DNA from: Acidimicrobiaceae bacterium RAAP-2
Lineage (GTDB): Bacteria; Actinomycetota; Acidimicrobiia; Acidimicrobiales; RAAP-2
Assembly (NCBI GenBank): GCA_001443545.1
Contig: LMAD01000051.1
Span: 1 to 6,626, forward strand
Direction of reading: 5' to 3'
DNA length: 6,626 nucleotides
Made by a program: the position numbers and the translations under genes. Shown piece after piece: positions 5,224 to 6,626 of the stretch (positions are counted from its first letter, which is position 1; each line of letters opens with the position of its first letter). The notes under the pieces were generated by a model, which saw nothing but the letters and a program-made list of their open reading frames with translations, searched no databases and had not been told where the DNA came from.

Positions 5224-6452
5224 ATCTCCGACACAATCTGCTCACCGTCTTCAGTTTCGAGTTCCGCCGAACCATAACGAAACGGCGATTCTGGATAGCG
5301 ACGTTAATTATTCCGATCCTCATCGCGACTGTCTTCGCCCTCTCGTTCCTCAGCAGCCGGAGCACGAACAACGCGCTCGCCGCGCAGAAACGCGCAGCGT
5401 TCAGCTTCGCGTACACCGACGCTTCGGGCATCATCAATCAATCCGTCGCCACTCGCTTCGGCGGAGTCCGGGTGGCGTCTAACGCCGCAGGAGTATCCGC
5501 GGTGAAGCACGGGCGCACGGAAGCATTCTTCGCGTACCCGGCGAATCTCGAAACGCAACCAATCAAGGTTTACGGCGTTGACGTCGGTATCTTTAACAAC
5601 AGCAAATACTCGGCGGTGGCGAGTCAACTTCTCCAAGTCAGCGCGGCGGCGACCCTTTCTTCACCGGCCATCGCCACCTCCCTCCGAGGCGCGGAACGAA
5701 TTACCACGACGACCTTTATCAACGGCGCAGTAGCGCCGGGCGTCAATGGAGTCGTGGCGCCGTTGGTCTATCTGCTGATTTTCTACCTGGTCATCTTGTT
5801 GCTCGGCAATCAAATGCTCATGAGCACCGTTGAGGAGAAGGAGAACCGTGTCACCGAAATGATCCTGACGACGGTCGATGCTCGCACGCTGATCGTCGGG
5901 AAGATTCTTTCGCTGTTCAGCGCCGGCGCACTGCAGATGCTCGTATTTGCCAGTCCCGTCGTCGTCGGATATATGTTCTTTCGTTCCTCACTTAGCCTGC
6001 CTCACCTGAACCTCTCGAACTTGGTCCTTGATCCTCGCCCGATGATCGTTGGCGCGTTATTACTACTGGGCAGTTTTGTTTTATTCACGGGGACGCTCAT
6101 CGCCATCGGCGCCATGATGCCGACCGCGAAGGAAGCGGGCAGTTTCTTTGCGGCGGTCATCGGTGCGATCTTCATCCCCTTCTACGCCGCGAGCCTCGTA
6201 GTGAGCCACCCGAACGCTCTCATCGTCGAGATATTCACATACTTTCCCTTCACTGCCCCAGTCACCGCGATGCTGCGAAACGGGTTCGGCTCGCTGAGCG
6301 TGACCGCGTCGTTCGTGGTCATAGTCGAACTCTTTCTCATCGGCGCCATCATCATCCGACAGGCCGTTCGACTCTTCCAGTACGGGTCGATCGAGTACTC
6401 CCGCAGGGTGTCCCCGCGAACGGCGTTCGCCATCCTCACTCGCGATCGGTGA
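5220..6452 (+). CDS. ABC-2 type exporter permease (NatB-like)
   Basis: 410 residues, the membrane partner of the preceding ATPase, probably working as a homodimer since no second permease is present in the window. The ABC2_membrane_3 architecture is clear: a cytoplasmic amphipathic start, membrane segment 1 (about 24-44), a large outside domain (45-178), then five or six segments near 179-197, 226-252, 274-298, 307-327, 335-352 and 361-380, with a short basic cytoplasmic tail. Between the second and third segments is STVEEKENRVTEMILTT (202-218), the conserved cytoplasmic coupling region (VEEKENR.xEMI/LL) of NatB/YhaP-like proteins that should contact the ATPase. The start is GTG 5220, within GTGA, where its bases overlap the ATPase stop codon; this four-base overlap and the weak ribosome-binding site indicate translational coupling. 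The frame appears intact and ends in TGA. The substrate is unknown. Confidence 0.92.
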   Translation: MNLRHNLLTVFSFEFRRTITKRRFWIATLIIPILIATVFALSFLSSRSTNNALAAQKRAAFSFAYTDASGIINQSVATRFGGVRVASNAAGVSAVKHGRTEAFFAYPANLETQPIKVYGVDVGIFNNSKYSAVASQLLQVSAAATLSSPAIATSLRGAERITTTTFINGAVAPGVNGVVAPLVYLLIFYLVILLLGNQMLMSTVEEKENRVTEMILTTVDARTLIVGKILSLFSAGALQMLVFASPVVVGYMFFRSSLSLPHLNLSNLVLDPRPMIVGALLLLGSFVLFTGTLIAIGAMMPTAKEAGSFFAAVIGAIFIPFYAASLVVSHPNALIVEIFTYFPFTAPVTAMLRNGFGSLSVTASFVVIVELFLIGAIIIRQAVRLFQYGSIEYSRRVSPRTAFAILTRDR

Positions 6453-6466
6453 GGGCCGCTACGCGA

Positions 6467-6504
6467 CGTTCGTGCCCGACGATTCGCCCCGACTTCGGCG
6501 AACG
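6467..6504 (+). terminator. Weak hairpin after the exporter operon
   Basis: Fifteen bases after the permease stop, two competing foldings exist: TTCGCC (6483-6488) with GGCGAA (6497-6502), or the longer CGTTCG (6467-6472) with CGAACG (6499-6504), which continues inward as CCGA/TCGG across a 3-base bulge. A four-T run follows only after several bases. The position suits an operon end, but the form is not classical. Confidence 0.25.
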
Positions 6505-6626
6505 CCACCGCGTTTTGCGATATCAGCCGGCTCCCCCACGGCAAAGATGGTTGGCGAAGGAGTAAGGCAAATAGCCGCTCCGTCCGAACTTCCACTCCGT
6601 GGTTTCTCCTACGCGCCAACGAGAGT

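Noticed and set aside
6182..6619. 145-codon antisense frame at the right edge.
   Set aside because: Mostly opposite the permease's hydrophobic C-terminus and composed of Arg/Ser-rich shadow sequence.
1..6626. CRISPR arrays, tRNA or rRNA genes, insertion sequences or phage attachment sites.
   Set aside because: No regularly spaced repeats, cloverleaf-like segments, transposase motifs or terminal repeats were seen on either strand.

Overview
The window reads as chromosomal DNA from a moderately high-GC actinobacterium. Grounds are the GTG/ATG starts, the codon bias, a Thr-rich wall-spanning linker, a Pro-x-Thr-Gly-type sorting signal and a class F sortase, a class largely confined to Actinobacteriota. 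The (T)n-P linker style reminds me of Acidimicrobiia, but that is an impression, not a demonstration.

Layout: (1) 166-1704, minus strand, is a complete DUF2079 multi-pass membrane protein, probably transcribed leaderless from a -10 box just upstream of its ATG. The 165 bases left of it hold no gene I can support. (2) 1705-1919 is the divergent spacer, with a 39-codon ORF (1801-1920) of unknown reality. (3) 1920-2234, plus strand, is the N-terminal half of a RibD-C/dihydrofolate-reductase-like protein, cut off where (4) an AT-rich segment of about 200 bases (2236-2440, about 37% GC by hand count) begins. That segment looks like the control region of the next genes: a promoter candidate, a direct repeat, palindromes and a small hairpin over the ribosome-binding site. 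(5) 2451-3524 is a secreted DUF3494 (ice-binding-like) protein with a Thr-rich stalk and C-terminal sorting signal, followed after 19 bases by (6) 3544-4239, a class F sortase. (7) 4285-5223 and 5220-6452 are an ABC ATPase and ABC-2 permease overlapping by 4 bases. (8) 6453-6626 is a non-coding tail with a weak hairpin, and possibly the start of another ORF at the edge.

Functional reading: genes 5 and 6 form a self-contained substrate/sortase pair. The DUF3494 protein is exported, held by its C-terminal hydrophobic tail, then cleaved at its APKTG motif and linked to the cell wall by the neighbouring sortase, displaying the beta-solenoid on a 42-residue Thr/Pro stalk. A perfect 16-bp inverted repeat lies in the first codons of the sortase gene and may set its expression relative to its substrate. 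The NatAB-like exporter downstream may be co-transcribed, but nothing in its sequence ties it to the surface protein. The substrate/sortase pair and its control region are the most interesting part of the window.
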